Assembly: GCF_016900895.1 (NCBI RefSeq)
Contig: NZ_JAFEUN010000003.1
Coordinates: forward strand, 21,143 to 85,142
Origin: Parashewanella hymeniacidonis
Lineage (GTDB): Bacteria; Pseudomonadota; Gammaproteobacteria; Enterobacterales; Shewanellaceae
DNA: 64,000 bases
Direction of reading: 5' to 3'
This document shows positions 19,441 to 28,721 of this stretch, piece after piece. How positions within the stretch are numbered: position 1 is the first letter of the stretch; each line of letters starts with the position of its first letter. Position numbers and translations under genes: made by a program. The notes below the pieces were generated by a model. The model did no database searches, was not told where the DNA came from, and saw only the letters and a program-made list of their open reading frames with translations.

Positions 19441-22400
19441 TTACACCCTTCTCTTAGTTAAACTTTCAATTCCAACTGTTTGCTTCAAACTCTGCGTCAA
19501 TGCAGTTTTGAACGCAGGATCTTGTGCATACAATTTGTAAAACTCAAGTTCATCTTTGCGAATTCTGAGCATAACTTCTTTCAACATTTTATCGAACGCT
19601 AAATCACTATTGAATGCATCTGGGTTATTCAAATATTTACTTTCAAAATCTGGGTGCTTCTTTAAGCTTTCCGTCATATCAATAAGCTTTACCCTCTGTG
19701 CCTCAGGCGTTGCACTCCATCCTTGAAACCAGCGTTCATTAAATGCCTTAATTATGTCATCAAGCGGATCTTTATCCTCATCATTACCATGAGTACCACG
19801 AGTGTTTGGGTTTTGAGGCTCTAACTCCGTTTCATCATCGTCTAATTCAATTGAGTGATTTAACTTAACTCGCTGAAGTCCGTATGAACTCAAATCAACA
19901 GAATCCAGAAGCTCATCTAGAGCTTCAGAATCAGGGTCTTTCACGATCAGCTTTGGAATTAAGAACTTCAAAAACCAGAAAAGCTTTTCCCATGCGACAA
20001 TTTCGTAAAGCATGATAGAGGCCATTTGCCCGTAGATTTTAACAAACTGTTTGGCCTTAATTTTGAAGTCGATTTTATCTTCATCTTCCAGCTCTAACTC
20101 AAAGTTAAAACGATTGGCCGCTATATCGATAATTGGACTTAATTGCTGAGCATCAGCGTCATCAAAGTAACGTTCAACAAAGGTTTCAACTTCGTGCCAT
20201 TCATAAACACCAACATCATCCATTGCATCTTTAAGTTCATGTAACACATTAACATCGGTTGCTTCAGATAAGGTGGTTGAAGTATAGAAAGGGTCAAATG
20301 CTGTCTTGATATCACCCGTTTCATTGAAGAAATCCAGAACAAACAAATCTTCTGTTTTTTTACCCAGTTTAGGCGCACTTCTATTGAGGCGTGATAGGGT
20401 TTGCACACATAAAACACTTGCCAGTTTTTTATCAACGTACATTGCACAAAGCTTAGGTTGATCAAAGCCAGTTAAGTATTTATTGGCAACAACTAATAAC
20501 CTATATTCATCTTGATTTACGGTTTTAGGAATCTTTTCTTGTGAATTCTTACGCTTATAATTTACATCAAAGTAGTCTTTGGTATCACCCTCAGGAAAAC
20601 CGTTTATTTCAGCTTCGGTATACTCAATACCATCAACCTCTTTAGTGCCTGAAAACGCAATTACTACTTTAAATGGATTGCCTTTTTCATCTAGTAAACG
20701 TGTTAAAGCTTTATAATACCGAATAGCAGTTTCAATATTTTGCGTTACCACCATACCTTTTCCTTTACCACGTAGCTTCTTCGCATTGATAACTTGAGGG
20801 ATAAAGTGATCAAGCATGATCTCAGCTTTAATATTGATGGTTTGCTGCTCTCGCTCTACATAGGCACGTAGCTTCTTTTGCGCTTTCTTGGTATCAAAAA
20901 GAGGATTATCCTTTATCGACTTTTCAATCTCGTAGTAACTTTTGTATGTGGTGTAATTAGCAATAACGTCTAAGATAAACCCTTCTTCAATAGCTTGTTT
21001 CATTGAATATAAATGAAAAGGTTTAAAGGTTCCGTCTGTTTGTTTTTGCCCAAACTTCTCTAAGGTTGTGTTTTTAGGCGTTGCAGTGAATGCGAAATAT
21101 GAAGCGTTACCTCGCATTTTTCTTGAACGCATAGCTTTTAGAATCTTATCTTGGGCATCCTCAGCCTCTTCAATCTCCGACTTACCCATAGCACGATTCA
21201 TATTGTCGTGTGCCGAGCCAGATTGTGAGCTGTGTGCCTCATCAATAATTACACCAAAACGTTTATCACTTAAATCACTTATGCCATCAATAATAAATGG
21301 AAACTTTTGAATAGTAGTGATGATGATTTTCTTGCCGTTTTCCAACGCCGACTTAAGCTCAGATGACTTAAACGCTGGCGCTACGATATTCTTAACCTCT
21401 GAGAATTCCTTAATATTTTCTCTAAGCTGCTTATCAAGTAACCTTCTGTCAGTGACAACAATCACTGAATCGAACAGCGGAACATCAACTCCTTTGCTTC
21501 CTTGAATATTCTCATGCAAAGGATAGGTTTCAATCAGCTGATATGCAGCCCAAGTAATCGAGTTAGATTTACCTGAACCTGCCGAATGTTGGATCAAATA
21601 TGTCTGCCCCACACCATTAGTTGCAACATGCTCAACCAACTTCCTGACAACATCCATCTGGTGGTATCTAGGGAAGAATAAAGTCCGTTTCCTTAACTCA
21701 TCTTTGCTGCTGCCATCTAAGCGAACAAAATGCTGAATAATGTTTACCAAGCTCTCCTTAGCAAAAACCTCTTCCCATAGATAACTGGTTTTATGCCCAT
21801 TTGGATTTGGAGGATTACCTTGACCATGATTATGACCTTTATTAAAAGGTAAAAAGAACGTGCTCTTACCCGCTAATTTTGTGGTCATGTAAACTTCATC
21901 GGTATCTACCGCCATATGAACAAGGCAACGACCAAACTGAAGTAAAGGTTGGGTAACATCTCTGTCATCACGATACTGTTTTTGACCGTGATAACGAGCA
22001 GTCTGATTAGTCCAATGATTTTTTAGTTCAAGAGTAATGAGTGGGATGCCGTTGATAAACAGCACCATATCTATTTCTTGGAGAGGATTAGCTAAAGAAA
22101 AACGTAGCTGACGAGTTACACTAAAAACATTACTCGCAAAGTTTTGCTTTACTCGCTCACTGCTGCTGGCTAATGGTGCGGGGAACATTAAGGTGAAGTG
22201 AGCATCATCAACACTCAAGCCTTTCTTTAATAGATGTAAAACCCCGTGTTTTTTGATCAGCCTATCAAAACGCTCTAAAATCTTTCTTTGCCAGTCATGA
22301 GGACTATTTCGCTTAAGCTTTTCAAGCTCTTCTTCTTGGGTCGAATCTAAAAATTGCCAGAAGTAATGCGTATCCAAGGCATAGTGCATATCAAAGTTAG

Positions 22401-22542
22401 CTGGCGCTCCATGCTGATACTTTTGATTTCCATAGTCAGGCTTAACCTCATTAATACCCGCTTTGATTTCTTCTATGCTACTACCTGTTAAGTATTTTTC
22501 TATCGCAGCTTCTAGTGCCTGCTCATTTGTTTGGCTAACCAT
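19441..22542 (-). CDS. hsdR: type I restriction enzyme R subunit (nuclease-helicase)
   Basis: 1033 residues, normal HsdR length. The N-terminal nuclease domain has the D...ELK pattern (EIDMVLF, then LITLELKNHW, ~155-175). The SF2 motor follows: Walker A (SAGSGKSNS, ~320), DEAH box (VIIDEAHSSQ), and motif III (FTATPKNTT). The C-terminal coupling domain is present. It translocates and cleaves DNA lacking the methylation made by HsdM/HsdS. It is the last gene of a five-gene packed operon starting at 30161 and is ~11 kb from hsdS, so its expression is tied to the DUF262 group rather than to hsdMS. Confidence 0.95.
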   Translation of the reverse strand: MVSQTNEQALEAAIEKYLTGSSIEEIKAGINEVKPDYGNQKYQHGAPANFDMHYALDTHYFWQFLDSTQEEELEKLKRNSPHDWQRKILERFDRLIKKHGVLHLLKKGLSVDDAHFTLMFPAPLASSSERVKQNFASNVFSVTRQLRFSLANPLQEIDMVLFINGIPLITLELKNHWTNQTARYHGQKQYRDDRDVTQPLLQFGRCLVHMAVDTDEVYMTTKLAGKSTFFLPFNKGHNHGQGNPPNPNGHKTSYLWEEVFAKESLVNIIQHFVRLDGSSKDELRKRTLFFPRYHQMDVVRKLVEHVATNGVGQTYLIQHSAGSGKSNSITWAAYQLIETYPLHENIQGSKGVDVPLFDSVIVVTDRRLLDKQLRENIKEFSEVKNIVAPAFKSSELKSALENGKKIIITTIQKFPFIIDGISDLSDKRFGVIIDEAHSSQSGSAHDNMNRAMGKSEIEEAEDAQDKILKAMRSRKMRGNASYFAFTATPKNTTLEKFGQKQTDGTFKPFHLYSMKQAIEEGFILDVIANYTTYKSYYEIEKSIKDNPLFDTKKAQKKLRAYVEREQQTINIKAEIMLDHFIPQVINAKKLRGKGKGMVVTQNIETAIRYYKALTRLLDEKGNPFKVVIAFSGTKEVDGIEYTEAEINGFPEGDTKDYFDVNYKRKNSQEKIPKTVNQDEYRLLVVANKYLTGFDQPKLCAMYVDKKLASVLCVQTLSRLNRSAPKLGKKTEDLFVLDFFNETGDIKTAFDPFYTSTTLSEATDVNVLHELKDAMDDVGVYEWHEVETFVERYFDDADAQQLSPIIDIAANRFNFELELEDEDKIDFKIKAKQFVKIYGQMASIMLYEIVAWEKLFWFLKFLIPKLIVKDPDSEALDELLDSVDLSSYGLQRVKLNHSIELDDDETELEPQNPNTRGTHGNDEDKDPLDDIIKAFNERWFQGWSATPEAQRVKLIDMTESLKKHPDFESKYLNNPDAFNSDLAFDKMLKEVMLRIRKDELEFYKLYAQDPAFKTALTQSLKQTVGIESLTKRRV

Positions 22543-22560
22543 TTTAATTCTACCCTTTTC

Positions 22561-23982
22561 TTAATAGGTCACAGCTTTCGATGATAGCTTGGCTAATTTT
22601 ATAACCCTCCAGCTTGGCGTGCCTTTTTTAGGGTCTCTATCCCAAACTTTAATTGCACTAACATTTTCTCCGTCTTTAAAATCACTTAATAGATAGGGTG
22701 CTATAAAAGCATCATTCACAAAACCAAAGCCTTTAGGGTTAAGCTTTAGATCGCCTTCAACATAAATAACCCTCTCACTAACTTGCGGATCAACTCTATG
22801 AACTTCCAGAGCAGAAGCTTCACTATCATCTATCGCTAACTTTACTTCAACCCATGTACCTATGTCGGGAAGACCTTTACCAAAGAAAATACCTTTTCTG
22901 GCGCTAACTTTTTTTTCAATATCAAAATAAATACTAAAACCTTTACCAGAACGATGATGAGAATCAACGATTCCTATCGCTGATTCCATCTTCTCTGTTG
23001 CAAACTGCAATGCTTTATCTGCAAACTTACTTATATGAGACTCAAAATCAAAGAGTTCAATATAGGCAGCATCAAACCAAGATCTTTGGATGAAGTCTTC
23101 ATATTCTGACTTTAGAGGCCAACCATTCTTCGAATAAACATCAATTAACATACTTAAACACGCCGATGCTAAGTTATATTCACCCGATTCCTCATAAGCC
23201 TTCACTAATCCAAAGTACATTGGAATTCTAAAACTAGGCTCATGAGCTTCCCTTATCCCCTTACAATAACAAGCTATTGCAGCTGATGAATTGCTGGCAA
23301 AGTATGTATCAGCTAAAGCAGCCCATGCCCACGATTCTGACATTTTTTGTTTTAAAACATTTAAAGCAAATTTACGTGACTCATCATACCTACCTGCGCT
23401 AGATAAACATCGAGAAATATCGAACTGTAACCATGTTTTATTTCTATCCTTTGCATTTTTTAATGCAAAATTCAGTAAGTTCAAAACACTATCTAGGTTA
23501 AGATTCCAATGCCCATGATGTTGTAACCAAGCCTTACTTGCTTGCCTTGCCAGTCTTACAACCAAACTTGGTGATTCACCTTTATCCGATTGATATGGCT
23601 GAAAATCATTTGCTTGGTATAACGCCCCTCCGTAATAGGTCAACATTTGAATGTAAACTTCATAATGTTCACCGCAGCCACGGAATAAATTAAAAAATCG
23701 GTAATCAAGCTCCTCGCAGGGTACTTGTAAATTAAGTTGAGAAATACAGTTAATCCACGCATTAACTGTTTGTTGCTCTTGTTGGTTTGGAGCTTTATTT
23801 TGCCTATTCTGCACCTGAGTTTGCACTGATTTTATTGCAGCAAAACACACCCAAAATAAAGAAGTTCTTAAAAAAGTGTTGTGAATGTCATTTTGAAAAA
23901 CAGGCAAACCAATATTCCATGCTTCTACATATTGACCTTTTTGTTTCAACTCTCTGATTTGAGCAAATACTTCTCTACTCAT
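22561..23982 (-). CDS. helical-repeat protein with C-terminal cold-shock/OB-like segments
   Basis: 473 residues; no family name can be given with certainty. Residues ~1-300 are helical and repeat-like (for example RYDESRKFALNVLKQKMSES and YNLASACLSMLIDVYSKNG), consistent with TPR. The C-terminal ~110 residues include two beta-rich segments resembling OB/cold-shock domains (GLPDIGTWVEVKLA, and DLKLNPKGFGFVNDAFI with the GFGFV core). It may bind nucleic acid. It overlaps the NERD-helicase gene by 8 bp upstream and is 18 bp from hsdR downstream, so it belongs to this defence-like operon. Confidence 0.65.
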   Translation of the reverse strand: MSREVFAQIRELKQKGQYVEAWNIGLPVFQNDIHNTFLRTSLFWVCFAAIKSVQTQVQNRQNKAPNQQEQQTVNAWINCISQLNLQVPCEELDYRFFNLFRGCGEHYEVYIQMLTYYGGALYQANDFQPYQSDKGESPSLVVRLARQASKAWLQHHGHWNLNLDSVLNLLNFALKNAKDRNKTWLQFDISRCLSSAGRYDESRKFALNVLKQKMSESWAWAALADTYFASNSSAAIACYCKGIREAHEPSFRIPMYFGLVKAYEESGEYNLASACLSMLIDVYSKNGWPLKSEYEDFIQRSWFDAAYIELFDFESHISKFADKALQFATEKMESAIGIVDSHHRSGKGFSIYFDIEKKVSARKGIFFGKGLPDIGTWVEVKLAIDDSEASALEVHRVDPQVSERVIYVEGDLKLNPKGFGFVNDAFIAPYLLSDFKDGENVSAIKVWDRDPKKGTPSWRVIKLAKLSSKAVTY

Positions 23983-26734
23983 TTATAAATCCTTTTACTT
24001 GTTCAACTAAAGCTTCTGAGCTTGCTTTCTCTGGCATTATTTTGGTTATTAACCCTTTTTTGTCTACCCAAGCTTTCAACTCTATAGTCTCTGTCTCATT
24101 TCTCACACCAACCATGACTTCCCACTCAGAACGCTGCTTTGCACTTACAACATTAAAGTTTTTTTCTAAGAAAAAGTGTTCGAGTGAATCTAGAGCTATA
24201 TTTAGCCTCGTTGACGATAGTTTTGGCGAACTATCTAATTTTTGTTTTAATCCATTACATAGACTTTGATTTACTTTCTCATCTAGAAAAACCATATTTG
24301 TAACAGTTACTGATTTATCATAATGGAATCGTACTCGACATGTCTGTCCCGAAGAATGAGCAAAAGTATAAAGTTCCTGATAGCTATTTTGCTTTACTCC
24401 TAAAACTTTCCATTCACTCTCATTCAGTCGATTACAAATAGAAAAACATAGAGATTTCAATTCAATAATGTCAGATTCAAAACCGTTAGGGAAGTCAAAA
24501 CCCTCTAGCTTTGCAGCATCTACAACATCAAAATGAAAACCTTTTTTCACTTGAAAATCAGCAATTTTCAAGTTCTGATTAGGGATAAATTGAGTTTGAT
24601 GTAACGGGGTCAAGTTAGGGTATCTCAACAACCCCAGTTTACTTTCAGTACAGGTACTAGCGGTATAAATAAATCTAAAGTAAGCATCATTAGTAATTGC
24701 TTCACCACTTGGGCTTCTAAAAGCATCTAAATAAACCTTGTCCCAAGTTCTTCCTTGCGCTCGATGCACTGTCATCGCATATGCAAATCTAATTCTTGCT
24801 GCATTTAAAAGAGGGCTATTGGCAATAATCGCTCGAACAGAGTCATCATATTGCTTTTTCTTAGATGAATAATCCTTTGACTTTGCATCTTTAAGAGCCT
24901 TAAGCTCATCTTTCAAATACCCTAACTGAGACTCTGCTTGCTGCTTTGCAACTATGTTTAAGGTTAAGATTTGATCTTGAGTTAGTTCAGGTTTGTCTGA
25001 TTGAAGATAATCAACCAAATACTTTATTTTAAACTCGCCAACAGAAGGGATACGGCACTCGAGTTCACCAATCCTTATATATGTAGGAGCATTCCTACCT
25101 TTAAGGCTAAATTCGATAGCTTCAACATGATCATAAACTTTTGTGACTTCAGCGATTTCACCAGAGTGAATCCACTTCGGATTTATATCAACGGCTAGCT
25201 GATTTTCAACTTGTTCAGGCGTGCTGTTATGAAAGTCGATTAGATCACCAACAGTAAGAGTATTAGGGTTCTGGTGGTTCAAGAATCTTTGTTTAACAGA
25301 GTGATTAACCTTCTGAGCTGTTTCATTAAGTGCTGTTAAATAAACAGCATTAAACCTTCCGTGCGAAAGCTCTTGACCAACCTGCTGATTACCATCAACT
25401 TTACTAACAACATTTCCTTCAAACTTTTGAGGAAGCCGATTAAATTGCTTCTGAACCATTTGCTGAACAACTTCAAACTGGAATTTTGAGATTTCAATCG
25501 GTTCCGATTCTATCTGTTGGTCAAGGAGTATCTCCGTTACGCCTAGTTCTTGCGCTTTTATCTCTTGGGCAAAAATCAAACTTTGTTCGGTATCCCCCCT
25601 AGATAATTGATAAGGGTCACCAACGATAAATAACTTTGGTTGCTCTTCACCATAAACACTTAATAGGTCACTCACCATATGACCAGAACCAAAAATTGAA
25701 TTATCCAGATCGTAATAGCTGTTGCTTATCAAATGGGCTTCAACAAAAATAATGACTTTGTCAGCTAACTCTTCGAAAGTAAGACTTACAGGGTGCACAG
25801 CCAATTCCACTCCATTGGATTTTGTAATTACCCCATCACTTTTACTGCTATACAGCCATTGATAGACAGAGCTAAATTCACCCAAACCCAATTCGGTGTA
25901 CTTCTTAGCCAACCGAGCATTAGGAGCAATCAATTCAAAGTTTTTATTCAACCGCTGTAATTCTTTAACTGTTTCAGTAAGTAACGTTTTTTTTCCTGTA
26001 CTCACCATACCACTAAGAGTCAGCGCACTTTGTCCTGAGTCAACCCAGTCAACAATGGATCTAAAAGCTTGCTTCTGTGAGCCAATAGGAGAAAAAGGTT
26101 TGCTACTTTCACTTGTTTGCTCTGAAGCTAACTCCTTCGTTGACGGCCTGCCATCAGGGAAATACTCTTGAGTTCCAAATGCCTCGACCAATAACTCCAT
26201 TTCTTTAGCACTGAGATCAATCGCTGCACTTGCAATACCATTGATTGTTCTCAAGGCTCTTTGCATATCACAAATGTGAAACCAACTTCTAATTTGCTGA
26301 GGAAGTTGCTGCTCATCAAAATCAATATCTTGATGGAATAGAGTGAGTCCAGCAATATGACCTAAATTAGGCTTCGACAGGAGATTCACATAACCACTTT
26401 TGACATAATCTAACAAAGCAAATTTATTATTTCTTATCTGCAAAAATGGATTTCGACTGTTACCTCCCTTGACAATGACATCACCACACTGCCAATGCCC
26501 ATTCTCTGAAAAGCTTAAAGTACCGCCAAAGTTCTTAAAGTCGATAACAATAATTGCATTGTGTTTGATTATAAGAGCGTCAAACTCTTTACCTGCTACA
26601 AAGAAATTTCCAAATAGATAAAGCTGCTCATCTTTGTCTTGCCAGTCATTACGAAGAGTATCGTGTAAGGCATTAAACGCCTGATTTTCGTGGCTATGAT
26701 TAAAGGTACTACCTAAAAATGCTTTAAAACCCAT
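23975..26734 (-). CDS. NERD-domain nuclease fused to SF1 (UvrD/RecD-like) helicase
   Basis: 919 residues. The N-terminal NERD domain (~20-110) has EFDALIIKHNAIIVIDFKNF, supplying the D and D-x-K type nuclease residues. A superfamily 1 helicase follows: Walker A-like GMVSTGKKT (~245), motif II-like IIFVEAHLIS (~335), motif III LFIVGDPYQLS, and the C-terminal motif AMTVHRAQGRTWDKVYL (~665). Two key positions differ from consensus: GKK for GK(T/S), and Val for the Asp of the DE-box. It may therefore be a weak or specialised NTPase. The cytoplasmic role is likely DNA processing in defence (inference from operon and cargo position). Confidence 0.8.
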   Translation of the reverse strand: MGFKAFLGSTFNHSHENQAFNALHDTLRNDWQDKDEQLYLFGNFFVAGKEFDALIIKHNAIIVIDFKNFGGTLSFSENGHWQCGDVIVKGGNSRNPFLQIRNNKFALLDYVKSGYVNLLSKPNLGHIAGLTLFHQDIDFDEQQLPQQIRSWFHICDMQRALRTINGIASAAIDLSAKEMELLVEAFGTQEYFPDGRPSTKELASEQTSESSKPFSPIGSQKQAFRSIVDWVDSGQSALTLSGMVSTGKKTLLTETVKELQRLNKNFELIAPNARLAKKYTELGLGEFSSVYQWLYSSKSDGVITKSNGVELAVHPVSLTFEELADKVIIFVEAHLISNSYYDLDNSIFGSGHMVSDLLSVYGEEQPKLFIVGDPYQLSRGDTEQSLIFAQEIKAQELGVTEILLDQQIESEPIEISKFQFEVVQQMVQKQFNRLPQKFEGNVVSKVDGNQQVGQELSHGRFNAVYLTALNETAQKVNHSVKQRFLNHQNPNTLTVGDLIDFHNSTPEQVENQLAVDINPKWIHSGEIAEVTKVYDHVEAIEFSLKGRNAPTYIRIGELECRIPSVGEFKIKYLVDYLQSDKPELTQDQILTLNIVAKQQAESQLGYLKDELKALKDAKSKDYSSKKKQYDDSVRAIIANSPLLNAARIRFAYAMTVHRAQGRTWDKVYLDAFRSPSGEAITNDAYFRFIYTASTCTESKLGLLRYPNLTPLHQTQFIPNQNLKIADFQVKKGFHFDVVDAAKLEGFDFPNGFESDIIELKSLCFSICNRLNESEWKVLGVKQNSYQELYTFAHSSGQTCRVRFHYDKSVTVTNMVFLDEKVNQSLCNGLKQKLDSSPKLSSTRLNIALDSLEHFFLEKNFNVVSAKQRSEWEVMVGVRNETETIELKAWVDKKGLITKIMPEKASSEALVEQVKGFINE

Positions 26735-26745
26735 ACTGTACTCTC

Positions 26746-28719
26746 TTAATTTATGTAATGCTTTGCTAAAACACCCAGCATATCTTTTTGGTGCGCTTTA
26801 ATTTTTTCTTCGTCCCAATCCTCTTGTTCTCCCAGTAAATCGAACATCATTTTTAACTTTAAAGAGTCGTAATAATCTTTGTTTTCAAAGTCAATTTTTT
26901 TCTTTTTTACTGCCTGATTACTGTATGAAGAGTTTTCACTCGGACTGAGTAAGACTAGGTTACCGAACGCATCAAGAAAATCCCTATCCATCACACTTTC
27001 ATATTCCTCATGTTGAGGGTGAACATGCTCAACGGAGTTTTTTGATGTTATCCTAAACTTCGAAAAATTTTTATCGCCATTTGATGTTGTTTTGATCTGT
27101 TTCCAAAGCAAGTATTCCAACTTCTGGAACCAGTAATGCTCAAATGATGTGCCTCTGGATTGAGTCAAGTACTCACTCTTTTGTTTCCAAGCAACAGTTA
27201 TAGGCTTTTGATGTTGAGCCAACTTAAAACTGGCAGTTTTTTGAGTTTCGTCTTCACCTGCGAGTGACAAACTATTATCGATTCTCTCAATTAGGCGAAC
27301 AACTTGGTCATGAGTTGTATATTGATTCTCTACTAACTCAGCTAAAAATGGCGTTAACCAGTACTGTGCGCTACGCTCACCAGTGAAGTTACGAACACTT
27401 TGCAGTAAAGTAATTTCCTCTACTTCCCGCTGATTACGATTAATATACCAATTTGAACCTGACTGACTTCGAGATTGATAAGTTAATCTCAATTGCTCAT
27501 CATCGCTGTCGTCACGTTCAACCCACTTCACGACCCAACGATCAAACTGAAACCGTATTTTCCAAAGTAATTTTATAAAATTTTTAACCTCTTCTTCATT
27601 GCTCGAGGTCAAAGCTTCAAAGGATTGCAATAACTTATCTTGGTGAATTCGATGGCAGATATCTTCTTGCTGAAGTTGTGCTAAATGAATGCGATAGGTG
27701 TGAATAAGCAATAGAGAAAAGTTAATAATAGGCCGACAATATACAGTTTCCGCTGTGATCTCTACAGCATTACTGCTCTTGCTTTTGGCATGTTCAGGTT
27801 TTGGTTCTTCCCTTATCAATTCAGCAATAGTTAAACCTTCTGTCGATTCTTTAGTACTTTTATCTACGGCGAATAATTCAGACTTAAATGTTACCAACGA
27901 CTCAAATTCAATTGAATTCCAATCTGCATTGGGAAACAAATTGCGAAGGTTTTTTTCAAAGTAATTGTCCATGTGTTCACAAGCACTCCACATAGATTCA
28001 TAAACCGATTTGTCTGACTTAATTCGCTCCAATAACTTTGATTTAAGAATATCCGTTTGTTCTAGTTGAATGCCTGAAGTATTCATGGTTGCAAATAAAC
28101 GATTCAGATCCATTGACACAGGTACGGTGTTATTTACCCATTGGACTGAAGAGAAAATATAATCAGCCACTGATTTTTGCTTATCATCCGCAAGCGAACT
28201 TATGCGCTGCTTTAATACTGCCAATGCTGCATATATCCTGTTTAGGTATTCATCCTTATTTATTTCTTCAGAGCTTGGTGACGTAAATTCCTTCAAACCT
28301 GCAAAATTACCTAATAGCTGCTGCACTTGCTCTCTAATATCAAACTGTAATCTTGGTTTTTGATTCAATTTAGGAACATGAGTAATCTTAGCGTCAACAC
28401 CTGCCATTTTGAAGGCAATAGCAATCAGCATTAATGTCGTAGTACGTTGCTGACCATCAATTAATTCATAGATTTTTTCACCGTTGCCCAACTGATGCGT
28501 TGAGGTCAACACCGTACCAATAAAATAACTGCTTTCGCATTCGTTTTGTGCTTTGCAGATATCATCAAATAATTTCAATACGGCTTCATCTGACCATACA
28601 TATGGGCGCTGATAGCTAGGAATACTAAACTGGTACCCCTGTTCATAGGTTTTTTCCAATGTAAGCACCTGAGACTTGACCAAGTCTTTTTGTGTTATAT
28701 CATTCCGTTCGAAATCCAT
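26746..28719 (-). CDS. DUF262 + DUF1524 protein (GmrSD-like)
   Basis: 657 residues. The N-terminal DUF262 has the hallmark LIDGQQRTTTLMLIA (~90-104), the motif shared with ParB/Srx-like nucleotide-using folds. The C-terminal DUF1524 HNH-type nuclease motif reads VEHVHPQHEEYE, followed by FGNLVLLSPSENSSYSN. The same pairing in one chain is seen in GmrSD-type modification-dependent restriction enzymes. It starts 2 bp after the stop of the second DUF262 gene and is followed after 11 bp by the NERD-helicase gene. Anti-phage restriction is the probable role (inference). Confidence 0.85.
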   Translation of the reverse strand: MDFERNDITQKDLVKSQVLTLEKTYEQGYQFSIPSYQRPYVWSDEAVLKLFDDICKAQNECESSYFIGTVLTSTHQLGNGEKIYELIDGQQRTTTLMLIAIAFKMAGVDAKITHVPKLNQKPRLQFDIREQVQQLLGNFAGLKEFTSPSSEEINKDEYLNRIYAALAVLKQRISSLADDKQKSVADYIFSSVQWVNNTVPVSMDLNRLFATMNTSGIQLEQTDILKSKLLERIKSDKSVYESMWSACEHMDNYFEKNLRNLFPNADWNSIEFESLVTFKSELFAVDKSTKESTEGLTIAELIREEPKPEHAKSKSSNAVEITAETVYCRPIINFSLLLIHTYRIHLAQLQQEDICHRIHQDKLLQSFEALTSSNEEEVKNFIKLLWKIRFQFDRWVVKWVERDDSDDEQLRLTYQSRSQSGSNWYINRNQREVEEITLLQSVRNFTGERSAQYWLTPFLAELVENQYTTHDQVVRLIERIDNSLSLAGEDETQKTASFKLAQHQKPITVAWKQKSEYLTQSRGTSFEHYWFQKLEYLLWKQIKTTSNGDKNFSKFRITSKNSVEHVHPQHEEYESVMDRDFLDAFGNLVLLSPSENSSYSNQAVKKKKIDFENKDYYDSLKLKMMFDLLGEQEDWDEEKIKAHQKDMLGVLAKHYIN

Positions 28720-28721
28720 TT

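Noticed and set aside
20139..20465. Open frame on the same strand inside hsdR
   Set aside because: It is an overlapping frame shadowed by the strongly supported hsdR frame, with no motif of its own.
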